From assembly GCA_910583835.1 (NCBI GenBank), contig CAJTYM010000044.1, positions 1 to 33,711 of the forward strand: a stretch of 33,711 nucleotides of DNA, given 5' to 3'. Both the position numbers and the translations under genes were made by a program. The DNA is from an uncultured Lachnospiraceae bacterium (lineage in GTDB: Bacteria; Bacillota; Clostridia; Lachnospirales; Lachnospiraceae). Positions within the stretch are counted from its first letter, which is position 1, and each line of letters begins with the position of its first letter. The notes beneath the pieces are model-generated. The model saw only the letters and a list, made by a program, of their open reading frames with translations, searched no databases and was not told where the DNA came from. Below are positions 23,710 through 30,888 of this stretch, in pieces.

Positions 23710-23798
23710 GCATCCTCTACCGCCCAAAGTGTAGGATGCTTATTTTTAAGTAATTATTACTACTGAGGGCAATCGGAAATCTAATTCCGATTACGTCT
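23700..23798 (-). ncRNA. Predicted antisense RNA antitoxin
   Basis: Transcription from the minus-strand promoter at 23833-23805 would start near 23798, pass through a hairpin (AATCGGAA 23771-23778 / TTCCGATT 23785-23792), and end at the shared stem 23741-23708, which is followed on this strand by ATTTCTTTTT. The RNA, roughly 100 bases, would overlap the 3' end and terminator of the toxin mRNA, the arrangement of txpA/RatA-type systems. Predicted from promoter and terminator only. Confidence 0.5.
23708..23747. terminator. Bidirectional terminator shared by toxin and antisense RNA
   Basis: AAGCATCCT (23708-23716) pairs perfectly with AGGATGCTT (23733-23741). ATTTTTA follows on the plus strand and ATTTCTTTTT on the minus strand, so it can stop transcription both ways. 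Confidence 0.8.
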
Positions 23799-23804
23799 AA
23801 GTAG

Positions 23805-23833
23805 ATTATACATGAGAGCCGCTTGTTTTTCAA
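23805..23833 (-). promoter_or_regulatory. Strong promoter for the antisense RNA
   Basis: On the minus strand TTGAAA (23833-23828), 17-base spacer, TATAAT (23810-23805). The -35 and spacer lie in the hairpin 23815-23841, which also looks like a plus-strand terminator. Confidence 0.7.
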
Positions 23834-23852
23834 GCGGCTCTTGAATTTTTTA
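23815..23852 (+). terminator. Second terminator downstream of the toxin
   Basis: AGAGCCGCTTG (23815-23825), loop TTTTT, CAAGCGGCTCT (23831-23841), then TGAATTTTTT. A perfect 11-bp stem. It insulates the chemoreceptor-like gene from the toxin locus. Confidence 0.8.
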
Positions 23853-23881
23853 TTTACACAAATTTGTATATGAAATATAAT
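23853..23881 (+). promoter_or_regulatory. Promoter of the chemoreceptor-like gene
   Basis: TTTACA (23853-23858), 17-base spacer, TATAAT (23876-23881). The leader to the ATG at 24067 is about 180 bases; I see no known riboswitch fold in it and only a short frame without a ribosome binding site. Confidence 0.65.
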
Positions 23882-24066
23882 GGAGTAGAAGAAAGATAAT
23901 TCATATCACGTTTCGGGAATTACTGTCGCTGCTTGCCTATATGGTAACCTTCGGGGAATCCTGTGAGGAACGGGGGCGAAAGGAGAATGCGGCAGATTTA
24001 TTCACTTTGGGAGTTTCTGGATGATTAATATGGTAAAGTGCAGGACAAATTTGAGAGGAGCCGATT

Positions 24067-25194
24067 ATGAGAGGAAAGCAAACGTACAGGAAAAGGTTGT
24101 TGGCAGCGTTTATTGTGCTGGCCGTGCCGCTCATGCTGGCTGGAATCATTTCAGCCGTGGTACTGCGGCTTGTAGCTGGCGGAAACATGTCCGTTTCCGT
24201 TGGAACAACATGCCTTGCAGCAGCATTGGTGATTGTCCTGGTTGTAATCTTTTTTATGATAAGGCAGCTGCTGAACCGTATACATAGCCTGAGAGCAAAC
24301 CTTAATCAGGTTGCGGACAATACGCTTTCCCTGAAAGAGGGCAGGTTGTCACAGCGCAAGGATGAAATAGGGCAGGTGATGCGTTCCGTAAACCGTATGA
24401 TAGATTCTTTTGCGCAGATAGTGGCGGGCATGGGAAATTCTACAGATTCCTTGGTTAAAGTTTCCGAAGATTTTGCCCATTTATTTGCAGATATGGAAGC
24501 GGCTATGCGGCAGGTGGGGAAAGAAGTAAATTCCATCGGGATGAACAGCAGTTTCCAATCGGAAAGAACGCAGGAAATTGGCACACAGATGATAGACATT
24601 GGCCATGCAGTTGAGGGAATTGCGCAGGATACAGACGCCTTGGCGCAGAGTGCAGATAGAGTGAAAGAATGCAGCCAGCTGGCGGAAAATATTTTGAACG
24701 AGTTGGTATCGCTTGGTGAAATCAGCGATAAAACGTTGATTTCTGCGCGCAGCCAGGCGGATGCGGCGAACCAATCTGCCATACAGATCTGCGCGGTTAC
24801 GGAAATTATGTCCCGGATTTCCAATCAGGCAAGCCTGCTTGCCTTAAATGTAAGCATAGAGGCGGCAAGAGCCGGGGAGATGGGAAAGGGATTTGTGGCT
24901 GTCGCAGAAGAAATCCGGGCTTTTGCGGACCAGTCCAAGGAATCCTCAGAGCAAATGAATGCTATTGTCAATGAATGGATAGGGAATTCGGATGCCGACA
25001 TGGACATTATCCGCGAGGTGGCGGAAATCTTTGAGGAACAGGAAGAGAAAGTCAGCCGGGCAGAAGATATCTTTGCTGCCCTGAATCAGGAGATTGCGCA
25101 GGTGAACGGCGTTATCGGTGAGTTGGAAGATGGGGTTATGGAACTGAAGACTGCCAAAGCGGTTATTGATGGTGAAATAAAAAAAGGGCTTTGA
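24067..25194 (+). CDS. Methyl-accepting chemotaxis-like protein without an extracellular sensor
   Basis: A 375-residue signalling protein. Seen: two membrane helices (about residues 11-34 and 47-67) joined by only about a dozen residues, a HAMP-like linker (about 68-120), then a coiled-coil signalling domain whose hairpin tip is SNQASLLALNVSIEAARAGEMGKGFVAVAEEIRAFADQS (around 252-290), the part that contacts CheA/CheW. There is no room for a ligand-binding domain outside the cell, so any signal must come from the membrane, the HAMP region or a partner. It is shorter than typical receptors, and no other chemotaxis gene is present in the window. GAGAGGAG lies six bases before the ATG. Own promoter. 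Confidence 0.88.
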   Translation: MRGKQTYRKRLLAAFIVLAVPLMLAGIISAVVLRLVAGGNMSVSVGTTCLAAALVIVLVVIFFMIRQLLNRIHSLRANLNQVADNTLSLKEGRLSQRKDEIGQVMRSVNRMIDSFAQIVAGMGNSTDSLVKVSEDFAHLFADMEAAMRQVGKEVNSIGMNSSFQSERTQEIGTQMIDIGHAVEGIAQDTDALAQSADRVKECSQLAENILNELVSLGEISDKTLISARSQADAANQSAIQICAVTEIMSRISNQASLLALNVSIEAARAGEMGKGFVAVAEEIRAFADQSKESSEQMNAIVNEWIGNSDADMDIIREVAEIFEEQEEKVSRAEDIFAALNQEIAQVNGVIGELEDGVMELKTAKAVIDGEIKKGL

Positions 25195-25279
25195 AAAAAG
25201 TTCTTTTTTTATGCAACAATTTGGAAGGAACGAGACTCTTAGATATTGAAATGCATTTCAAAGGGAGGTTGAGGATGAT

Positions 25280-25738
25280 ATGGAAGAGTTCATGCAATAT
25301 TATGAGAAAGTTTATCCGCAGTTATACCGGACTGCTTTGTATTATATGAGAAATCGTCAGGAAGCGGAAGACGCTGTGCAGGATGCGGTGCTGGCTGCCT
25401 ATGAGAAATTTTACCAGCTTAGGGATAAAGATAAATTTGCTCCCTGGATAATGCGGATTCTTGTGAACCGGTGCAGGAAAAGAATGCGGGAGTGGTTCCG
25501 CAAAGAGGAGGATATTGCAGAAGTCTCCATATCCCAAGAACCGGACTTTGCCACTTCATCGGCAGTAAAACAGGTATTTTGGGAATTGAAAGAGGAGGAG
25601 AGGCTTATCGTGGCATTATCTGTCTTTGGCGGATATACCAGCGAAGAGATTGCCGGAATCCTCGATAAAAACCACAGTACCGTCCGTTCGCGGTATCGAA
25701 GGGCGCTTCAAAAAATGAGAAAGAAGTTGGAGGTGTGA
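25280..25738 (+). CDS. ECF-type RNA polymerase sigma factor
   Basis: A 152-residue sigma-70 family factor with only regions 2 and 4. Seen: region 2 YPQLYRTALYYMRNRQEAEDAVQDAVLAAYEKFYQL...FAPWIMRILVNRCRKRMR and region 4 LKEEERLIVALSVFGGYTSEEIAGILDKNHSTVRSRYRRALQKMRKKL, with its helix-turn-helix. It redirects polymerase to a small regulon. GGGAGG and GAGG lie ahead of the ATG. Its stop TGA overlaps the start region of the next gene (TGATGATG), so the two are translationally coupled, the usual arrangement of an ECF factor with its anti-sigma. A TGCAAC (25212) ... CGAGACT (25231) pair upstream may be its own promoter. Confidence 0.93.
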   Translation: MEEFMQYYEKVYPQLYRTALYYMRNRQEAEDAVQDAVLAAYEKFYQLRDKDKFAPWIMRILVNRCRKRMREWFRKEEDIAEVSISQEPDFATSSAVKQVFWELKEEERLIVALSVFGGYTSEEIAGILDKNHSTVRSRYRRALQKMRKKLEV

Positions 25739-25740
25739 TG

Positions 25741-28041
25741 ATGCGTAAGGGCGAAATGAATCATAAATTGGATGAAGACAATATCAGGCAGTTTCTGCAA
25801 AGAAGCTCCGAGGAGGAAACGGTTCCGGAGAGCCTGCAGCCTTCCCGCATGAAAGATTGGCTAAAGCAGCAGTGTGACATTGGAGAGGAGGAGCCTATGG
25901 GAAGACGAAAAATGGATTCAAATGAGGAAATGGCAAACAGCGGCAAGAAAACAAGAAAACATATTGGCTGGTGGTGCACGACTTTTGCGGCAGCGGCATG
26001 TCTGGCGCTGGTGCTGTTTGCGGCAGGAAAATATATGGGGTTTAATACCGGAGGTGACACGGCTCCCGATACATCGGCTTCGGATATGGCAGCGGATGAG
26101 TCTGCAGATGACATGGCTTCGGATATGGCGGCGGATGGGTCTGCAGATGATATGGCGGCAGAATCTGCGGAAACTGGTGGAGCTGGGTTTGAAGAAGGGA
26201 CGACGTATGCCAAGTTATACCGTTCTTTTGACAAATACTGGACGGAGCAGGAAGAACTCTCCAGAGAATCATTTTTAGAGAGCACAACGGATTTTGCCGT
26301 AGATGATGCTGCCGCAGATGATGCCGCTGCCTCAGAGGGTTCAGCCGGTGGCGTGGAGTATGCAGAAGATGCAGCAGCAGATGCTTTTGACAAGGGAAGT
26401 GCTGACGTTTCCGATATGGAGGCCAGTGAAAGCGCTGGAGACAGTTCCGGCGAAGCCGCTGGTGAAGAGGATTATGGCAAGACCAATCAGCAGGAGGAGA
26501 CAGTCGAGGAAGCAGACATAATTAAAAATGACGGCAGGTATCTCTATCGGGTATCCGACAAGCAGGATGATTACCGGCGAACAGTGAGGATTGTCGATAC
26601 GAAAGGCGGTTTAAAGGAGGTGGCGCAAGTCGGCAGCTTTGAGAATGTTCAGGATATGTATGTCTGGAAAGATAAGCTGGCAGTCATAGAGCCGGGATGG
26701 GCAGTTGGCACGGAAACAGACGCGGAAACAGAAGTGGATGATGAAATCTGGGAATCCGGATATGCCTACAGCAGGATTTACGTCTATGATATTTCCGACC
26801 GCGCCAATCCGCAGGAATACCATACATTTACTGTGAAAGGAAGCTATATGTCTTCGAGGATTTCTGAAGGGTATCTGTATTTCTTTGCCTCCTGTGATAC
26901 GCAAAGGCCCGGGAAGGAGGAAGATTTGAGGGCTTACGTGCCGATGCTGGATGGCAAGCCGATTGCAGAGGATAAGATTACACTCCCCGGAGGGAGCAAA
27001 GCGGCTTCCTACCTGGTAATGGCATCGGTGAATATGGAACAGCCGGATAAATTTACTGATACCCGCGCCCTGGTTACTTCTGCCGACAGGTTTTATGTAA
27101 GCCCCAGCAATATTTATGTGGCGGACACGGAGTATATTTCTTATGAGGAGGAAGGGCAGAAGACGGACAGCACAACTTTATACCGTTATTCTTACAAAGA
27201 CGGAAAGATGCGCAAGGAAGCGAAGGGCACGGTCAAAGGGACGCTGCGGGATGACATGGCAATGAATGAATATCAGGGTTACCTGCGTCTGGTCACTACT
27301 GTGGAGTCCCAGAATATTTCAAAAATCATAGATGACATCAGCGGGGAGTTCCTTGGATATGACGATATGGAAACTCAGACAACGAACAGCCTGTATGTGC
27401 TGGATGCGGATTTGGCCACTGTGGGAAAGGTCGAGGATTTAGCCAAGGATGAGCGCGTATACTCTGCCCGCTTTATGGGAAATACCGGTTATTTTGTCAC
27501 TTTCCGGGAGACAGACCCCCTGTTTTCCGTAGATTTATCAAATCCCAGAGAGCCTAAAATATTGGGTGAACTGAAAATCAGCGGTTTTTCTGAGTACCTC
27601 CATTTTTATGCAGACAACCTGCTGCTTGGAATTGGCATGGAAGCGGATGAGGAAACCGGGGTAACGGATTGCCTGAAACTGTCCATGTTCGATATTTCCA
27701 ACCCGGCAGATGTAAAAGAGCAGTCTAAGCTGGAACTGAAGGAGTATGATTATTCTGAAGCGCTGTACAATTACAAGGCAGTGCTGATTGACACAAAGAA
27801 AAATCTTTTTGGATTTGCCATGGAAGATTATGACAATGGAAAATTTGTCTATACGCTATTTAAGTTTGAGAACGGCGAGTTTTGTAAAGTAATGGAGATT
27901 GACTGCAGTGATTCTGAGCGTTATGGTTATGAAATCCGGGGCACATATATTGGAGAACGGTTCTTCCTCTTAGCCGACAATGGGCTGGTAGAAGAATACA
28001 GCCTGGCAGATGGCAGCAAAACGGCAGTATTAGAGCCTTAA
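25741..28041 (+). CDS. Membrane-anchored beta-propeller domain protein, probable anti-sigma partner
   Basis: A 766-residue protein. Residues 1-75 are cytoplasmic and charged, resembling the N-terminal segments of membrane anti-sigma proteins (DNIRQFLQRSSEEETVPESLQPSRMKDWLKQQ). One membrane helix follows (about 76-97). Residues about 105-240 are rich in Ala, Asp, Ser and Glu and contain two copies of a 13-residue repeat (SDMAADESADDMA). From about 245 to the end lies a beta-propeller domain of the PF09826 type (EEADIIKNDGRYLYRVSDKQ..., KLAVIEPG, YVYDISDRANPQEYHTF, MFDISNPADVKEQSKLEL). The start is ATG 25741, seven bases after GGAGG; ATG 25738 overlaps the sigma stop. Coupling to the ECF gene suggests it holds the sigma factor and senses an outside signal; that role is inferred. 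Confidence 0.85.
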   Translation: MRKGEMNHKLDEDNIRQFLQRSSEEETVPESLQPSRMKDWLKQQCDIGEEEPMGRRKMDSNEEMANSGKKTRKHIGWWCTTFAAAACLALVLFAAGKYMGFNTGGDTAPDTSASDMAADESADDMASDMAADGSADDMAAESAETGGAGFEEGTTYAKLYRSFDKYWTEQEELSRESFLESTTDFAVDDAAADDAAASEGSAGGVEYAEDAAADAFDKGSADVSDMEASESAGDSSGEAAGEEDYGKTNQQEETVEEADIIKNDGRYLYRVSDKQDDYRRTVRIVDTKGGLKEVAQVGSFENVQDMYVWKDKLAVIEPGWAVGTETDAETEVDDEIWESGYAYSRIYVYDISDRANPQEYHTFTVKGSYMSSRISEGYLYFFASCDTQRPGKEEDLRAYVPMLDGKPIAEDKITLPGGSKAASYLVMASVNMEQPDKFTDTRALVTSADRFYVSPSNIYVADTEYISYEEEGQKTDSTTLYRYSYKDGKMRKEAKGTVKGTLRDDMAMNEYQGYLRLVTTVESQNISKIIDDISGEFLGYDDMETQTTNSLYVLDADLATVGKVEDLAKDERVYSARFMGNTGYFVTFRETDPLFSVDLSNPREPKILGELKISGFSEYLHFYADNLLLGIGMEADEETGVTDCLKLSMFDISNPADVKEQSKLELKEYDYSEALYNYKAVLIDTKKNLFGFAMEDYDNGKFVYTLFKFENGEFCKVMEIDCSDSERYGYEIRGTYIGERFFLLADNGLVEEYSLADGSKTAVLEP
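26080..26157 (+). repeat. Two tandem 39-base units in the beta-propeller gene
   Basis: Units 26080-26118 and 26119-26157, nearly identical, encode the 13-residue repeat SDMAADESADDMA / SDMAADGSADDMA in the Ala/Asp/Ser-rich stalk. Being in frame and nearly identical, they could vary in number between strains. Confidence 0.85.
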
Positions 28042-28052
28042 ACAAAGTAAAG

Positions 28053-28088
28053 AAGCGGGCGGTTACCCTATAGGGAGACCGTCCGCTT
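28053..28088 (+). terminator. GC-rich hairpin after the beta-propeller gene
   Basis: AAGCGGGCGGT (28053-28063) pairs with ACCGTCCGCTT (28078-28088) with one G-T pair, and the loop itself contains CCCTATAGGG. The stem is strong but is followed by AACAACTCC, not T residues, so it may act as a weak terminator or an mRNA 3' end protector. Confidence 0.5.
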
Positions 28089-28100
28089 AACAACTCCATA

Positions 28101-28175
28101 GGAGCAAAGCAAATGCGAAGCATTTCTATTAATGCTTTGCGACGAATTGGCAGGTGACGCAAAGCGTCGCGTGCC
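28101..28175. repeat. Hairpin repeat family 1, copy 1
   Basis: Stem A GCAAAGC (28104-28110) / GCTTTGC (28134-28140) encloses AAATGC-GAA-GCATTT (28111-28125). After GACGAATT comes hairpin B: GGCA (28149-28152), GACGC-AAA-GCGTC (28156-28168), TGCC (28172-28175). Two further copies lie at 32.5-32.65 kb, with compensatory changes in both stems. Confidence 0.75.
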
Positions 28176-28206
28176 GTTACCTTAGACTTTATACCCATTC
28201 TGTAAT

Positions 28207-28354
28207 TTAAGCTATCCTCGACCTGAGCTCGGAAACTTCTCTTTCGAGAGCCTCCATCCTGTATTTGAGGCCGGATATCTGGACTTCGCATAGCATCCTT
28301 TAATGGCTGAATCAGTTGCGCAATGGCCTGTAAGTCATCGTTTGTCAATGCCAT
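28207..28354 (-). pseudogene. Frameshifted small coiled-coil protein gene
   Basis: From ATG 28354 the frame reads MALTNDDLQAIAQLIQPLK, with GGAGG seven bases ahead and a good promoter. Beyond that the same frame gives unlikely sequence, but shifting by one base at about 28297 gives MLCEVQISGLKYRMEALERE followed by VSELRSRIA and a stop at 28209-28207, a convincing coiled coil. Small proteins starting MALTNxDLQAI with a coiled-coil tail are, as far as I recall, common in Lachnospiraceae; their role is unknown to me. The whole is 148 bases, one more than a multiple of three, so a one-base insertion (or a sequencing error) is likely. Uninterrupted, the unshifted frame would run through repeat copy 1 into the antisense of the neighbouring gene. 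Confidence 0.5.
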
Positions 28355-28411
28355 GCTATCGCCTCCTTTTTGCAAGCAGAAAAATTGACCGTCACGGATT
28401 GCTGTGCCGGA

Positions 28412-28440
28412 ATTATAACATATGCAGGGTATAAAGTCTA
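28412..28440 (-). promoter_or_regulatory. Promoter of the frameshifted small gene
   Basis: On the minus strand TAGACT (28440-28435), 17-base spacer, TATAAT (28417-28412) preceded by TGT, giving an extended -10. Confidence 0.6.
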
Positions 28441-28543
28441 TGGAATTGTTAAGATGGGTTATAGATAGGATTGTATTTAATGTTATAGCTCACTCGTCAG
28501 CCAATATGGAGATAATCACATGCTAATAGCTTCAGGTGTCAAA

Positions 28544-28573
28544 AGATAAAAACCGTCTCGTGAAAGACGGTTT
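28544..28573 (-). terminator. Terminator of tRNA-Gly
   Basis: Minus strand: AAACCGTCT (28573-28565), six-base loop, AGACGGTTT (28558-28550), then TTATCTTTT. It starts seven bases after the tRNA 3' end. Confidence 0.85.
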
Positions 28574-28579
28574 CTAACA

Positions 28580-28650
28580 AGCAGATAACGGGAGTCGAAC
28601 CCGCCTTTCCAGCTTGGGAAGCTGGTGTTCTACCGATGAACCATATCTGC
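28580..28650 (-). tRNA. tRNA-Gly (anticodon CCC)
   Basis: A 71-base tRNA with a full cloverleaf: acceptor GCAGATA/TATCTGC with discriminator T, D arm GTTC/GAAC with loop ATCGGTA, anticodon stem CCAGC/GCTGG with loop TTCCCAA (anticodon CCC, reads GGG), and T arm GCGGG/CCCGT with loop TTCGACT. The CCA end is not encoded. It has its own promoter and terminator. Confidence 0.97.
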
Positions 28651-28663
28651 ATGAACAACATTT

Positions 28664-28691
28664 ATTATAACACAATCATCAGAAAATGCAA
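28664..28691 (-). promoter_or_regulatory. Promoter of tRNA-Gly
   Basis: Minus strand TTGCAT (28691-28686), 16-base spacer, TATAAT (28669-28664) preceded by TGT (extended -10). The start would lie a few bases ahead of the tRNA. Confidence 0.6.
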
Positions 28692-28701
28692 GGGAAAATT
28701 T

Positions 28702-29505
28702 TCATAGGCTGAAAAACTGAGGTTTTCGCTTGGAAAACACTGTATAATAACTAAAACCGGCTTCTTTGAGGATGCCAGTTACTTTGTGGAAATCGTATGC
28801 CACATGTTCCGGTTTATGGGCATCGGCCCCGATAGTAATGATTTCGCCGCCCAGTTCATGGTAGCGTCTGAGGATTGCTTCTGTGGGGTTGGGATGCCCG
28901 AGACCATATTTAAAGCCACCGGTATTGATTTCAATGCCTTTCCCTTTCCCAATCAGGGTCCGCAGGATTTCATCAATCACATCTGCAAATTTTTCGTAAG
29001 TATAATATTGGTTGGTGTTAGGGCCATAGCGTACAATGTAGTCCAGATGGCCATAAACGTCAAAACAGTCGAAGACAGACAGGTTCTCTAAGATGGATTC
29101 AAAATACTCCCGGTAAGCCTCGTCTTCGATTTTGCCCACAAAATATTCTGGATAATAGGGGTCTTCGCCGTTTACCCAATGGGAAGAACCGATGACAAAA
29201 TCGAATGGGTATTGCTGTATGATGTTCGGCAGCAGTTCTTTTAAATAAGTCTGCAAACCGATTTCCACGCCAATATGGATAGGAAACCTGCCGTCAAATT
29301 GCGTCTGGAAGCTTTGCATTTCCTTGAAATATGCAGGCAGATCAAGCGGAAAGCTGTCCGGCGTAGTCTGCGTCTCTTCCAAATCAAGATGGTCGGTAAA
29401 GCAGATACCGTCAACGCCTGCATTCATGGAAGAATGTATCATTTCCAAAGTGCCGGCTTCGCTGTCAACGGAAAAATGTGTGTGCATATGTGTATCCCAA
29501 AGCAT
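28702..29505 (-). CDS. PHP-domain histidinol-phosphatase (HisK/HisJ family)
   Basis: A 267-residue metal-dependent phosphatase of the PHP family; the nearest named members remove phosphate from L-histidinol phosphate in histidine synthesis. Seen: metal ligands DTHMHTHFS (H6, H8), CFTDHLD, the GVEIG glutamate, SSHW, YGHLDY and GADAHKPEHV, in the normal order for HisK. No other his gene is nearby, so another phosphate ester is possible. GGAGG lies ahead of the ATG, which follows a strong promoter. It is divergent from gap, with about 216 bases between the two starts. Confidence 0.88.
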   Translation of the reverse strand: MLWDTHMHTHFSVDSEAGTLEMIHSSMNAGVDGICFTDHLDLEETQTTPDSFPLDLPAYFKEMQSFQTQFDGRFPIHIGVEIGLQTYLKELLPNIIQQYPFDFVIGSSHWVNGEDPYYPEYFVGKIEDEAYREYFESILENLSVFDCFDVYGHLDYIVRYGPNTNQYYTYEKFADVIDEILRTLIGKGKGIEINTGGFKYGLGHPNPTEAILRRYHELGGEIITIGADAHKPEHVAYDFHKVTGILKEAGFSYYTVFSKRKPQFFSL

Positions 29506-29539
29506 AACAGGCCTCCTTGCTCATAAATAGTTCCCCATA

Positions 29540-29568
29540 ATCATAGACCAGATTTTAGGCGTTGTCAA
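29540..29568 (-). promoter_or_regulatory. Promoter of the PHP phosphatase gene
   Basis: Minus strand TTGACA (29568-29563), 17-base spacer, TATGAT (29545-29540), about 30 bases ahead of the start codon. Confidence 0.8.
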
Positions 29569-29628
29569 AAGGAAAATGGAAAGATAATATAAGCAGATGA
29601 TAAAATTTTAACAAAGTTGAAAAAGCAC

Positions 29629-29657
29629 TTGAATTTTTTGCTGAAATTAGTTAGAAT
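29629..29657 (+). promoter_or_regulatory. Promoter of gap
   Basis: TTGAAT (29629-29634), 17-base spacer, TAGAAT (29652-29657). The leader to ATG 29722 is about 58 bases. No CggR-type operator was recognised. Confidence 0.6.
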
Positions 29658-29721
29658 AAAGACAAGTTGGGTAATATATCCAAAGAAATACCAAATTCAT
29701 TCAAAATTAGGAGGAATTATC

Positions 29722-30738
29722 ATGTCAGTAAGAGTAGCAATCAATGGTTTTGGTCGTATCGGACGTTTAGCATTCAGACAGATGTTTGGTGCAGAGGGAT
29801 ACGAGGTAGTAGCAATCAACGATTTAACAAGCCCGAAAATGTTAGCACACCTGTTAAAGTACGATTCATCTCAGGGTAAGTATGAATTGGCAGACAAGGT
29901 AACTGCAGGAGAGGACTCCATTACAGTTGACGGAAAGGAAATCAAAATCTACGCTTTCCCAGATGCAAATAACTGCCCATGGGGAGATTTGAAAGTTGAC
30001 GTTGTTCTGGAGTGCTCCGGTTTCTATACTTCCAAAGATAAAGCACAGGCTCATATCAATGCTGGTGCTCGTAAAGTTGTTATCTCTGCTCCTGCAGGTA
30101 ACGACCTTCCTACTATTGTTTACAATACAAACCACAATACATTGAAAGCTGAAGATACCATCATTTCTGCTGCTTCCTGTACAACAAACTGTCTGGCGCC
30201 TATGGCTGACGCACTGAATAAATATGCAGCTATCCAGTCTGGTATTATGTGCACCATCCATGCATACACAGGCGATCAGATGACCTTAGACGGACCTCAG
30301 AGAAAAGGCGATTTGAGAAGATCTCGTGCAGCAGCAGTTAATATTGTTCCTAACAGCACAGGCGCTGCAAAGGCAATCGGCTTAGTTATTCCTGAACTGA
30401 ACGGCAAGTTAATCGGTTCTGCACAGCGTGTACCGACCCCGACAGGTTCCACCACTATCCTGACAGCAGTTGTTAAGGGCAATGATGTAACAGTTGACGG
30501 AATCAACGCAGCTATGAAAGCAGCAGCTAATGAGTCCTTCGGATATAATGAGGATGAAATCGTATCTTCCGACATCGTAGGAATGAGATTTGGTTCTCTG
30601 TTCGATGCAACTCAGACCATGGTTTCCAAGGTTTCTGATGATTTATATGAAGTACAGGTTGTTTCCTGGTATGACAATGAGAATAGCTATACCAGCCAGA
30701 TGGTTCGTACAATCAAGTATTTCAGTGAGTTAGCATAG
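29722..30738 (+). CDS. gap: Glyceraldehyde-3-phosphate dehydrogenase, type I
   Basis: A 338-residue glycolytic enzyme that oxidises glyceraldehyde 3-phosphate to 1,3-bisphosphoglycerate with NAD. Seen: the Rossmann motif VAINGFGRIGRLAFRQ, D34 in AINDL which favours NAD over NADP, catalytic C153 in SAASCTTNCLAP and H180 in HAYTGDQ. AGGAGG lies seven to eight bases ahead of ATG 29722; frames further upstream have no family sequence. Its codons (many GCT, GGT, GTT) differ from the neighbours and suggest very high expression. It heads the gap-pgk-tpiA run, but a terminator and repeats separate it from pgk. Confidence 0.98.
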   Translation: MSVRVAINGFGRIGRLAFRQMFGAEGYEVVAINDLTSPKMLAHLLKYDSSQGKYELADKVTAGEDSITVDGKEIKIYAFPDANNCPWGDLKVDVVLECSGFYTSKDKAQAHINAGARKVVISAPAGNDLPTIVYNTNHNTLKAEDTIISAASCTTNCLAPMADALNKYAAIQSGIMCTIHAYTGDQMTLDGPQRKGDLRRSRAAAVNIVPNSTGAAKAIGLVIPELNGKLIGSAQRVPTPTGSTTILTAVVKGNDVTVDGINAAMKAAANESFGYNEDEIVSSDIVGMRFGSLFDATQTMVSKVSDDLYEVQVVSWYDNENSYTSQMVRTIKYFSELA

Positions 30739-30753
30739 GTATTGAGGCATTGA

Positions 30754-30797
30754 ACACTTAGTGAGAACAAGCCGTAGGCGCAGTTCGAGGTTAGTGT
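30754..30797 (+). repeat. Hairpin repeat family 2, copy 1
   Basis: TTAGTGA (30758-30764), then GAAC, AA, GCC-GTA-GGC, GCA, GTTC, GAGG, then TTAGTGT (30791-30797). Outer ACACT/AGTGT arms close the element. The same 26-base layout between TTAG motifs occurs at 32333-32372 with a different but complementary stem. Lies 15 bases after the gap stop. Confidence 0.75.
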
Positions 30798-30804
30798 GAA
30801 AGCC

Positions 30805-30864
30805 GTTCCCGAGACTTAACGGCAGTAAGCCGAAGGTGCTGCTGGCGTGTTAGTCGAGTGGAAC
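30805..30864 (+). repeat. Hairpin repeat family 2, diverged copy 2
   Basis: GTTCC (30805-30809) / GGAAC (30860-30864) and GACTTAAC (30813-30820) / GTTAGTC (30849-30855, one T bulged) enclose GCAG ... GCC-GAA-GGT ... CTGC. The core keeps the AAGCC-NNN-GGY hairpin of the family. Confidence 0.55.
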
Positions 30865-30888
30865 TACCTTATAAATTATAGAAGCATA

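Noticed and set aside
23941..24024. 27-codon frame ahead of the chemoreceptor-like gene
   Set aside because: Reads plausibly but has no ribosome binding site and no recognisable family.
23882..24060. c-di-GMP riboswitch in the leader of the chemoreceptor-like gene
   Set aside because: Such leaders often carry one, but I could not find the conserved GEMM-I core sequences or its paired stems.
25761..26393. Ser/Ala-rich open frame on the minus strand opposite the beta-propeller gene
   Set aside because: Mirror of the low-complexity Ala/Asp/Ser stalk; no ribosome binding site or recognisable domain.
27860..28206. Extension of the small minus-strand frame starting at 28354 into the beta-propeller gene
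   Set aside because: Beyond the frameshift the frame runs through the hairpin repeat and antisense to a real gene; composition is not protein-like.
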